Program-made: the position numbers and the translations under genes
Shown here: one piece after another, positions 7,401-14,120 of the stretch
How the letters are laid out: each line of letters begins with the position of its first letter
Numbering within the stretch: the first letter of the stretch is position 1
Assembly (NCBI GenBank): GCA_021373175.1
Contig: JAJFTE010000018.1
Coordinates: 1 to 43,537 of the forward strand
Length of the DNA: 43,537 nt
Reading direction: 5' to 3'
DNA from: Actinomycetes bacterium
Lineage (GTDB): Bacteria; Actinomycetota; Coriobacteriia; Anaerosomatales; Anaerosomataceae
The notes under the pieces: model-generated
Database searches by the model: none
Seen by the model: the letters and a program-made list of their open reading frames with translations, nothing else
What the model was told of the DNA's origin: nothing

Positions 7401-8416
7401 CGCACATTATCAAATGAAGCACCGCCCGTGTCGTTCGTGAAGCACTGCACTCGCACCTTCGCGGTATCAGTCGAAGGCCGGTAGCCAACCGCCATCCGCG
7501 CCAAATCCCCCGCCGCATCACTCACGGAAAGATACGGCACGGTGCGCGCGTAGGTCCCGTTCGCCTTGTACTCGAGGACACGGATGCTGCCGTTGCCACG
7601 GGCCCACGCCGACAGGCTGTAGACCTGACCGACCGTAACCGTCGTCAGATCCGATGTTGCGAATGCGTAGGAGAGTGACGCCGGCTTCCACAGCCGTAGC
7701 GTCCTCCCTCCGAGATACGGCTGCGTGGTGGTTGTCCACACGAGTCCGTCTGTGCTCTTGTCTCCATCCCAGCCATTGCCTGCCACAAGCGGACTCAGAT
7801 CGAAACAACCATTCTCCAGGATGCTGTAGGCGGTACTCCCGTCTCCGGCAGCACGAGCGGTGTTCCCCCATTCGTCGTAAGCGCCCTGGGAGACGGCGCC
7901 CCCCTCGGCCAGTGAGTCGGTCACAGCCACGGTGGAGTTCACGGGACGCCAGGCAGCGTCGTAGCGCACTGTCTGCACGTTGCCTGTCGCATCCACCGAT
8001 GACTCCACGTGGTCGTTGACGTACGAGGCGCTGGTCGTGCGGAGCACGCTTCCGCCCGCGGCTTGCTCGACGGTCACCAAGGCGTTGCCGCGACCGTCAC
8101 GCTCGGTCCGCACGATGCGGCCGAGCGCATCTGTCGTCTTCCACACCTGCCCATACTCGTCGTACGCGACGCTCGTGAGAGGACCTTGCCCGGACGCATC
8201 TTGCACCTTGACGCTGGTGGTCTGGTATCCGATCGCGGGATCGTACGTGATCACCCGTGTCGGCGCCGCAAGACCTCCTGCGGATGTTGTGACTGTGACC
8301 TTGTTGGTCTGGTAGGTGTAGACAGAGACCGTGGGAGTAGAATCGCCCACTTCGGTCACCGTGGAGACCCGGCCATAGGCGTCGTACGCGATGTTGAAAC
8401 CGATCCCCCCCCGCAT
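4481..8416 (-). CDS. RHS/YD-repeat protein, C-terminal part, with RHS core and variable tip
   Basis: This frame holds the C-terminal ~1,310 residues of the giant RHS protein. Many YD repeats are visible (YDAYGRVSTV, YDALGRTSQV, YDTRDRIDSM, YDAENRLTGS and others). They are interrupted near residues 200-530 by two lectin-like modules introduced by ENGCFDL and ENGSFERL. The RHS core end is classical: HTDALGSVVAMTD, then YYDPATYRFLSPDP and LNAFVYCLGDPVGLDDPSG. Behind it a 183-residue tip (about 4481-5032) has no recognised domain; it is rich in Trp, Tyr and His at the end. The RHS barrel is known to encapsulate such tips. An ATG at 8416 could begin this frame, but it sits exactly at the G8 tract that breaks the gene. 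Seven Gs would join it to the upstream frame and give one 2,431-residue protein. Confidence 0.88.
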   Translation of the reverse strand: MRGGIGFNIAYDAYGRVSTVTEVGDSTPTVSVYTYQTNKVTVTTSAGGLAAPTRVITYDPAIGYQTTSVKVQDASGQGPLTSVAYDEYGQVWKTTDALGRIVRTERDGRGNALVTVEQAAGGSVLRTTSASYVNDHVESSVDATGNVQTVRYDAAWRPVNSTVAVTDSLAEGGAVSQGAYDEWGNTARAAGDGSTAYSILENGCFDLSPLVAGNGWDGDKSTDGLVWTTTTQPYLGGRTLRLWKPASLSYAFATSDLTTVTVGQVYSLSAWARGNGSIRVLEYKANGTYARTVPYLSVSDAAGDLARMAVGYRPSTDTAKVRVQCFTNDTGGASFDNVRLELANSAQPFSFIENGSFERLTTGELPEAWTLRATSFDASQTLSSDEAVSGAYSALIRHDTADGDDGYFCSGFAAVAPGERYRAGVSIKTAGSVGGAKVLMRYYTAADSSTQLTAETSITPTLVRGTHDWTRYSAEATIPASARYVRVWLYQMPGGGKSYFDAVALEPAGGTGTFAYDSASHTFQTTAVSSTGVSSANVSDGRGRLISASVTPSGGSAIQVTARQYDGLDRLTRVESLPGSGLGITADFSYTSAGKLSSVKAPGNRTTVLTYDARGRLSGTTSPSGIRTAIVYDALGRTSQVMAPAQDTTPSVVAQSQTYDSLSRVRTLTYNDAAGMPYATATTDYDIASRATTTLTGSITGSTGVTYDALGRILERRATGPAGSTKTNVTYDVTDLPLKVTPQTPEATDVTDYTYAKTGELAKIASGGRAWKIAFGQGGALSSISETMALSSRTHDVNDRLSSVTNGLPSGIAYPGMFSHLLTTTLGYDTRDRIDSMDSTGVVDFAETFSYDDLDRLTVWTRTGGSASSATYAFDSAGNVTTATVAGASTRFAYDAENRLTGSTGSVAATYTNDFYGRRTSRVTPSGVTTYTWDPTGHLTQVVSEDATITYAYGMSGMRELKTIERPGVPTVWTKSVYTGDLLAAEYDSDGTRYTYLWGPDRTPLSVTRTRSGQPSETFAYHTDALGSVVAMTDEDGSIAAATYEYDPYGRCTAATGEEIATRNPLRYRAYYADAETGLFYLPARYYDPATYRFLSPDPAPPSAGDPLSLNAFVYCLGDPVGLDDPSGADPPGKGIHKPGTKEAAEWNRHLRGIQAVRWPGFWRRAWQTAKSLWPWGKDTALTVVTVDGVVRGAAAPIAGSASEAIGWGKVAKLSLEEREVYEAHRRGDFAQSMIYAALYGGDDEIAQVICNESYVDQLTVDPLPESPGTLREGYVSGRYTNVQVTSWAQASDYHFWYHALPQVLRPLQDF

Positions 8417-11400
8417 CTCGCGTTCCCGAGATGCGCCCGTTCCCGTCGTAGGTGTACGTAAGTACCGTGGTGTCGCTCGTTCCGTTCGACCGGATGAACC
8501 TCAGGTCGCTGCCGACACGAGCGACATCGACCACACCCACCGAGTAGGTCGATACTCCGCTCGATGACATTCCGCGCCAGTTGAGGTACTCGAGCTGCCC
8601 CGACGTGTTGCGAACCAGATCGACGCCACGTGTTGCCGTGTTCGACGCGCGGCCGGTGTTATCGGACACACCGGTGAGGCGCTGGGAAGCATCGCGCGTG
8701 ACGAAGACGGGGTTCCCGGACGGGTCGGCCGTAGCAGTGATTGCGCCGGTCGTCGTGTATGCGACTGCCCCGTCACCGAGCTTGAGCACCGGTGCCTCGA
8801 TCTCGCAAACGTGGAACCCATCGTTGCCAACGAGCGAGTTGCCAATAGCGACGATTCGCACGAAGCGTACGCGCCGTGGTGTGAACGTGTGCTTCATCCA
8901 CGATGCACCCGTAGTTGTATCAACCGCCGTGGCCCACGGCCCTGTCGCACCCTCGCTCGTCTGAACCCTGTACGTGTACTGTCTGGGCGTTACCCCGCTG
9001 GACTCCGCGTAGTCCCACAGGTGCAGATCGATCTCCGAGAGCAGCTCGGCCTTGTCCAACTCGTAGGTAAGCGTACTCGTGCCGTCGGCCTTCCAGTTGG
9101 TCTCGTCGTAGTTGTACTTGTCGCCTCCGAGCACCCCGTCGGTGCCCTCCCATACTTCGCCGAGCTTGGTCGAGATACCGTCCGCACCCTTGAGGGCATT
9201 CACCCGCGTGAAGCGTATGCCTGGCTCAAGGGGGTCTCTCGTGTAGAGTCCATCCCCCACCTGACGGAACGTACGCCCCGTCCCATCGGCATCGGTGAAC
9301 TGAAATCCGTGGGTCAGGAGTGATACGTCATCCCAGTAGGTGTATCCCTTGATGTTCTTCGCTTCTAGATGGACGGTCGCGTACGCCGCCTTAGCGGGTG
9401 CCACCGCCTCGAGTCCCAGCCGCCACCAGACTGCTGTGCTCGTCGGACGGAATCCTGGCGTCGTCGCGGACCCGCCTAGCAGCGTGCCCGCCGCGTCGTA
9501 GAAGTGAATCTTCATGAGCGCGCCGTACTCGGCCTGGGTCGTGTTCGGCGTCAGCAGATACGTCTTGACCCACGCCGAGAGACTCAGACGCTGCCCGGGA
9601 TACACCGGGGTGCCGGAGTATCCGCCGCTGTTGTTGCGCACGTATGCGCTGAAGTACCCGTTCGCGGGGTTCTGGCCCATCATCAGGTACTTCGAGCCGC
9701 CGTGGGGCGTCGTGCTTGTGACGACGGCGGTCACTAGATCGTTGTTCATCAGCCAGTCGATCGGGTTGTTCGAGCTGTTCGAGCTGTTCGCGCTCTCGAA
9801 ACCCGCGTTTGGTAGGATCTGTGCGGACGGGCTGACTGTCGGTGCGCCGAGTGTCCATCCCCGCCCGTAACCCTGTGAGTCAGCGGTGCCGGCAGAGTCG
9901 TATCGCAAGGTATAGCCAAGCGACCCACCAAGGCCTGTCCTCGCGAAGTCCGAGCGTGCACCGATGAGCCTGCCCGATGGGAGATCGACCGCAAGCCCTG
10001 CTCCGACCGCATCACTCGCTCGGATCGGTGAGTATCCCTGTCCATCGCTGGAACTGAGGAGCGACTTCCTGTCGAAGGGCTGCCAGTCCGTCCAGTTCGA
10101 CGCGGCATCCAAACCGTTCGCTTCGCACCATACCCGCATGCGTATCCAGTAGCGGTCTTGGGTCCATCCGCCAGCAGGCGCCGGGATGTCCATTACGGTG
10201 GCGGTAGTATCGATGTCAAGGGAGTCGAAGGCTAGCGTGTAGTTGGGGACTGAACTCGCCAGCTGCACGCGAGCCTTGCTCTGCTTGTTGCCGAGACGGT
10301 CGTCGTAGCGCCAGTGCGCGTGGATGGTTGTGGCCGCTGTCGAAACGGGTACCTCTGGCGACGGCGCGACGATCTCAACCTTCGGCTCGAGTGTGAACAC
10401 GACCTTGAGAACCGGGGCCGACGGCTCGCCCGCATACTGGTATGAACGGAACTTCGACCAATACGTGTTATCCACGGTCTCGTTCGCCGCGTAGATCCGG
10501 AACCCATAGTTTGGGTGCTCCCCAAGTGCGAACTGCCGCGTCGTACCCGTGACGTCCCACTCGGCCCAGGCTCCGTCCGAGACCGGAGCACTCGAAATAT
10601 CGGGCGTTATCCCAGGCTGGTTGTTGTACGTGATTCCGGTCTCGCTCCAGTCGCTCTCGACGCGACCCACCTTGAGCGTCGGTGTCGTGGCTGGATAGAA
10701 CAGGTGATAGCAGTACAGCCGAAGCTTCGCTGAGAGGATCGTGTAGCCGTTGTCCCAGAAGTTGCCGATAGCGGGCTTGATGTAGGTCCGGTTTAGACCC
10801 GCGTTCACCCCACCATAGTTGTAGCGACCGACTTTGAGCTCCGTGGAGAGACCGTAGTTCGTCGTCGGATATGCGCTCGTGACGAACGAGTCGTAGTTGT
10901 AGATGCTCTGTGACCAGAACGTGGTCGGGTCGATCCGCACCGGATAGACGCGCTCCGGATCAGAGAGCCACGCGTCATCGGCGACAACGTCGAGCCGCCA
11001 GTTCACACCGAGGCTGCGAAGCTCGTAGTGCACTGCATCCGAGTACGCGTGGTCACCGGCGGCGTTCTTTGAGGAATCCTCCATGAATGGCGGCACCATC
11101 GCGAAGCGGACTTCCCCGGTAGCAATCGAGGTGAAGGCGATCGAACCGGATGCCTCCAACGAGGGCGTGAAACCAGGGCAGTCCAGATCGAACGAGAATG
11201 TGCTCTTTCCCGTGTCGGAGCGAAGGACGATAGTCTCTTTGAGTCCCTGGGCGACAGACTCGTACACAAGATCCGTGCCGCCGAACGCGTGCTCATAACT
11301 CCTGGAGTTGCCCGTCATCGGCGTGGGGACCGATGTCTCCTCGTACGCCTCGTGCACCGGCGCCTCACCGAGACGTCCTTTGGGACGCAGCCGGATGGAG

Positions 11401-11777
11401 CCAAGGTCGTCCGAGATTGATACCGTCTGCTCTGCGACGGTCTCGGGGAGGAAGACCGCGAACCCGTTGCGTCTGTTCTTGTAGCCTCTGCCCTCGGAGG
11501 TCACCGTCTCCTCGAGCGAAGAGTCAATCTCATCGAAGATACCGGTCTCATTGTTGGCAAAGTGAATCGGCTCCAGATAGCTCTCGTATGTGAACGTGCC
11601 GTCGCGGTTGTCGTACGTCTTGGAGAATTGCGTCCGCTTGTCCACAAGCTCCCGGCGGGCGGGCGGCATCGGGGACGGCGATGCATACGCCGGAGCGACC
11701 TGGATCGTACTGAGCGTCAGCGCGAAGGACAGAACCAGTGAGAGAGCGCGAACAAAGATCCCCCGGGAGAAGCGCAT
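8097..11777 (-). CDS. RHS/YD-repeat protein, N-terminal part, with signal peptide and carbohydrate-binding-like modules
   Basis: The ATG at 11777 begins a clear signal peptide (MRFSRGIFVRALSLVLSFAL..., likely cut after AYA at residue 32), so the protein is exported. Visible modules are an N-terminal beta-rich domain (about 40-285); a DNRLRE-type domain (about 290-462, containing AYPTTNYGLSTELKVGRY); an Ig-like segment (465-590); an RHS-like start (LGGSLGYTLRYDS, about 617); a CBM-like lectin module (655-825, PNAGFES to WDDVSLL); a discoidin/F5-8C-like module (860-995); and the first YD repeats. True coding ends near 8405, at residue 1124. The last ~103 codons are out of frame and Arg-rich. 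The homology continues in the frame of 4481-8416. Large secreted RHS proteins with such modules are cell-surface or toxin-delivery proteins. Confidence 0.88.
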   Translation of the reverse strand: MRFSRGIFVRALSLVLSFALTLSTIQVAPAYASPSPMPPARRELVDKRTQFSKTYDNRDGTFTYESYLEPIHFANNETGIFDEIDSSLEETVTSEGRGYKNRRNGFAVFLPETVAEQTVSISDDLGSIRLRPKGRLGEAPVHEAYEETSVPTPMTGNSRSYEHAFGGTDLVYESVAQGLKETIVLRSDTGKSTFSFDLDCPGFTPSLEASGSIAFTSIATGEVRFAMVPPFMEDSSKNAAGDHAYSDAVHYELRSLGVNWRLDVVADDAWLSDPERVYPVRIDPTTFWSQSIYNYDSFVTSAYPTTNYGLSTELKVGRYNYGGVNAGLNRTYIKPAIGNFWDNGYTILSAKLRLYCYHLFYPATTPTLKVGRVESDWSETGITYNNQPGITPDISSAPVSDGAWAEWDVTGTTRQFALGEHPNYGFRIYAANETVDNTYWSKFRSYQYAGEPSAPVLKVVFTLEPKVEIVAPSPEVPVSTAATTIHAHWRYDDRLGNKQSKARVQLASSVPNYTLAFDSLDIDTTATVMDIPAPAGGWTQDRYWIRMRVWCEANGLDAASNWTDWQPFDRKSLLSSSDGQGYSPIRASDAVGAGLAVDLPSGRLIGARSDFARTGLGGSLGYTLRYDSAGTADSQGYGRGWTLGAPTVSPSAQILPNAGFESANSSNSSNNPIDWLMNNDLVTAVVTSTTPHGGSKYLMMGQNPANGYFSAYVRNNSGGYSGTPVYPGQRLSLSAWVKTYLLTPNTTQAEYGALMKIHFYDAAGTLLGGSATTPGFRPTSTAVWWRLGLEAVAPAKAAYATVHLEAKNIKGYTYWDDVSLLTHGFQFTDADGTGRTFRQVGDGLYTRDPLEPGIRFTRVNALKGADGISTKLGEVWEGTDGVLGGDKYNYDETNWKADGTSTLTYELDKAELLSEIDLHLWDYAESSGVTPRQYTYRVQTSEGATGPWATAVDTTTGASWMKHTFTPRRVRFVRIVAIGNSLVGNDGFHVCEIEAPVLKLGDGAVAYTTTGAITATADPSGNPVFVTRDASQRLTGVSDNTGRASNTATRGVDLVRNTSGQLEYLNWRGMSSSGVSTYSVGVVDVARVGSDLRFIRSNGTSDTTVLTYTYDGNGRISGTRDAGGDRFQHRVRRLWPGLHGDRSGRFYSHGLCLHLPDQQGHSHNIRRRSCGADTGDHVRSRDRIPDHQRQGARCVRARSSHERRVRRVWAGVEDDRCARPHRADRA
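8405..8412 (-). repeat. G8 homopolymer at the RHS frameshift
   Basis: Eight consecutive C on the plus strand, so G8 in the coding strand. With G8 the upstream frame reads RDAGGDRFQHRV, which is meaningless. With G7 it would read RDAGGIGFNIAYDAYGRV and join both halves of the RHS protein exactly. The break is therefore one extra G in a slippage-prone tract: phase variation, a fixed mutation or a sequencing error. Confidence 0.85.
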
Positions 11778-11778
11778 G

Positions 11779-11819
11779 CGAAGACCCCCCTCTTCGGCGG
11801 ACGCCCCCCGGGTGTCCGC
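11779..11819 (-). promoter_or_regulatory. Two hairpins in the RHS leader, one holding the ribosome binding site in its loop
   Basis: On the coding strand the last 42 bases before the RHS start form two adjacent stem-loops. The first has arms GCGGAC (11814-11819) and GTCCGC (11797-11802) around a G-rich loop. The second has arms CGAAGA (11791-11796) and TCTTCG (11779-11784) around a loop of six Gs. That G6 loop is the only Shine-Dalgarno-like sequence and sits 7 bases from the ATG. The fold could expose or mask the ribosome binding site. A regulatory role is inferred. Confidence 0.5.
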
Positions 11820-11932
11820 ACAGCAACAGCTACTCAACGCAGCAGAACAGAAATGGAGCGCCTCGCGCAAGGGATTATGGAAAGTTCGGAGCAACCTTAT
11901 GGACGCGCTGAAGGCTCGCTGGACCGCGGCTC

Positions 11933-13411
11933 CTACGTCCCCGCCACTCCCCCGCGTCCCTCGATGATCACCTTCACCTCAGTGGCCGCGCAGTCGGGGT
12001 CCGCCATCAGCGTTATCTGCTTGCCGGTCTCGGCCTTGAGGATGGGCACCGCGTTGTTGCCCGGAGCCGTGACGAGTGCATACGTCTCCGGATGCAAACC
12101 CAGCAGATACGCGGCGGAACGGCCGCTCAGCAGAATCTCGCGGATGCGTCGCTCGGCGGCGATCCGCCTCGTCGCGTCGGACAGCACGCGTCCTTCTCCG
12201 TGGCAGACGGGACAGGGCTCTGTGAGCACGCCGTAGAGCCCGTCGGTGACGTTCTTGCGGGTCATCTCCACCAGTCCGAGGCGCGAGATCTCCGAGGCGC
12301 GCGTCTTGGTCCGGTCGCGTTCGAGCGCCGAGGAGAGCCGCTTAGACACCTCGGTCCGGTGATTCGGGTTCTCCATGTCGATGAAGTCGATCACGATGAT
12401 CCCGCCGATGTCACGAAGCCGCAACTGCCGCACGGCCTCCTCGGCCGCTTCGAGATTGGTGCGCAAGATCGTGTCTTCGAGGTTCTTGCGCCCCACGTAC
12501 GATCCGGTGTTCACGTCCACAGCAGTGAGTGCCTCGGCCTTGTCGATCGTGAGGTGTCCGCCAGAAGGCAGCGGCACCTTGCGCAGGATCGCGGTCTCGA
12601 TCTGGGGCCGTAGCGAGAACGCCTCGAACAGTGGCGTGCGGTCCTTGTGCAACACCACGCGTTTCACCAGCTCCGGCGACGTCTTCTTCAGGAAGGAAAC
12701 GACTTTCTCGTGCAACCGTTTGTCATCGACGATGAGCCGCTTGTACGCTTCGCTGAACGCGTCGCGCACCATCCGGAGCGCGAGATCCATCTCGGTGTAG
12801 ACGACCTCCGGCGCGAGGGCCTCGTGCGCCTGATGCTGCACGCGACGCCATAGGCGCAGCAGGAACTCGAGGTCGTTCTCGAGGTCGCGCCGGCTCGCCC
12901 CGGCGGCGGCTGTCCGCACGATCACCCCGAGACGCTCGTCCACGAGCGGCGCGACGATGTCGTGCAGCCGGTCGCGCTCGTCGTCAGGAAGCTTCCGGGA
13001 TATGCCAACGAATGCCGAGAACGGCATGAGCACCAGGAACCGCCCGGGAAGCGTGATCTCGGTCGTGACCCGGGCGCCCTTGGTGCCCATTGCGTCCTTG
13101 AGGACCTGCACCATGATCTGCTGCCCCGGCTTAAGCAGCGATTGAATGTCGCGTCGCGGAACGTCGCTCACGCCCTCCGGCGCCACGATCTCGTCCACGT
13201 ACAGGAACCCGTTCTTGTCCAGTCCGATGTCCACGAACGCTGCCTGCATGCCCGGCAGCACATCGCGTACTTTGCCGAGGTAGACGTTGCCAACCACGCT
13301 CCGCTTCGGCCGTTCGATGTACAGCTCTACAAGCCGGCGATCCTCCAGGATCGCGACCCTCGTTTCATGCGCGTCGTGCGAGATCAGCATCTCGCGAACG
13401 ATGTCAGTCAC
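11933..13411 (-). CDS. rng: Ribonuclease E/G family endoribonuclease
   Basis: A 492-residue single-strand-specific endoribonuclease used in rRNA maturation and mRNA decay. Domains: an S1 RNA-binding segment (about 38-120, with GNVYLGKVRDVLPGMQAAFVDIG), the 5' sensor/RNase H-like region, and the DNase I-like catalytic part with DVNTG (Asp 299) and IDFIDM (Asp 342/345) placed as the Mg-binding aspartates of RNase E. The Zn-link is CPVCHG (Cys 400 and 403). There is no long degradosome tail, so it is RNase G-like in length. The start is GTG; an in-frame ATG seven codons on (MLISHDAHETRVAILED) is an alternative. It lies 16 bases behind the DUF2344 gene. The usual downstream partners rplU-rpmA are displaced by the accessory block. 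Confidence 0.95.
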   Translation of the reverse strand: MTDIVREMLISHDAHETRVAILEDRRLVELYIERPKRSVVGNVYLGKVRDVLPGMQAAFVDIGLDKNGFLYVDEIVAPEGVSDVPRRDIQSLLKPGQQIMVQVLKDAMGTKGARVTTEITLPGRFLVLMPFSAFVGISRKLPDDERDRLHDIVAPLVDERLGVIVRTAAAGASRRDLENDLEFLLRLWRRVQHQAHEALAPEVVYTEMDLALRMVRDAFSEAYKRLIVDDKRLHEKVVSFLKKTSPELVKRVVLHKDRTPLFEAFSLRPQIETAILRKVPLPSGGHLTIDKAEALTAVDVNTGSYVGRKNLEDTILRTNLEAAEEAVRQLRLRDIGGIIVIDFIDMENPNHRTEVSKRLSSALERDRTKTRASEISRLGLVEMTRKNVTDGLYGVLTEPCPVCHGEGRVLSDATRRIAAERRIREILLSGRSAAYLLGLHPETYALVTAPGNNAVPILKAETGKQITLMADPDCAATEVKVIIEGRGGVAGT

Positions 13412-13427
13412 AACACAACCCCCGATG

Positions 13428-14120
13428 TCACAGCGGGTCGCACCAGGAACCGTCGTCTGCTTCCACGAGCAGTCCCGTGCGCGTCACAGACACGACACGT
13501 CCATCCTCGGCCGCGTGCGCCAATGCCGCCGTAACGAGGGCTTCGGGGCGGAGCGAGCCATGCTCGCCGATCCTGACCGCCATCTCGACGACCGCCCGAC
13601 CTTCGATCGTGCTGACGACCGGCTCCTTCGGGAGCGCTGACGCCAGCTCGAAAACCTTCCGTTTGCCCTTGTGCTCGACGGCCAGAACGCCTCCGGCGAT
13701 GATAGCCGACAAGGAGCCGGTCAGCCCCTTCTCAAGTCCCACTCCCCCTTCTACAACGACTTCGTACGTGGCTATCGTCAGTGCCGCGCCGAGCGATGCC
13801 TCTCGCTCGGGCACGTACCACGCACGCACTGGGGCCAGCGACGCGGGTGACGCTCCACTCAGCCGGGCCAGGGCCTCCTCCGATGGCACGTACGAGCGCA
13901 GCCATACGTCGAGATACTCGCCGAGACCCGCCGTTCCAACCGGCAACGCCGGACCGAACGCCACCCTCATATGCGGGCTGAACCCCTGTGTCACAGCATA
14001 CGGCAATCCGGCGCGACGCGCAGCGCGCTCGCAGGCCCGGACGACCTCGAGATGGGAAAGGTACCGCAGCCGACCGCATTTGCGATACCGCACGCGTAAG
14101 CGGAATGTCGTTTCAGGCAC
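13428..14120 (-). CDS. DUF2344 (TIGR03936-type) protein, partner of the radical SAM enzyme
   Basis: A 230-residue protein beginning with the family signature FRLRVRYRKCGRLRYLSHLEVVRACERAARRAGLPYAVTQGFSPHM (given here only to mark residues about 6-50). The GTG at 14120 is preferred over the frame's earlier codon because GGTGAG precedes it and GTGCCTGA overlaps the stop of the radical SAM gene. The family occurs either alone or fused to the C-terminus of a B12-binding radical SAM protein; here the two are separate but overlap by 8 bases, which points to a joint function. The substrate is unknown; a role in RNA or ribosome modification is suggested only by the linkage with rng and ribosomal genes. 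Confidence 0.85.
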   Translation of the reverse strand: MPETTFRLRVRYRKCGRLRYLSHLEVVRACERAARRAGLPYAVTQGFSPHMRVAFGPALPVGTAGLGEYLDVWLRSYVPSEEALARLSGASPASLAPVRAWYVPEREASLGAALTIATYEVVVEGGVGLEKGLTGSLSAIIAGGVLAVEHKGKRKVFELASALPKEPVVSTIEGRAVVEMAVRIGEHGSLRPEALVTAALAHAAEDGRVVSVTRTGLLVEADDGSWCDPL

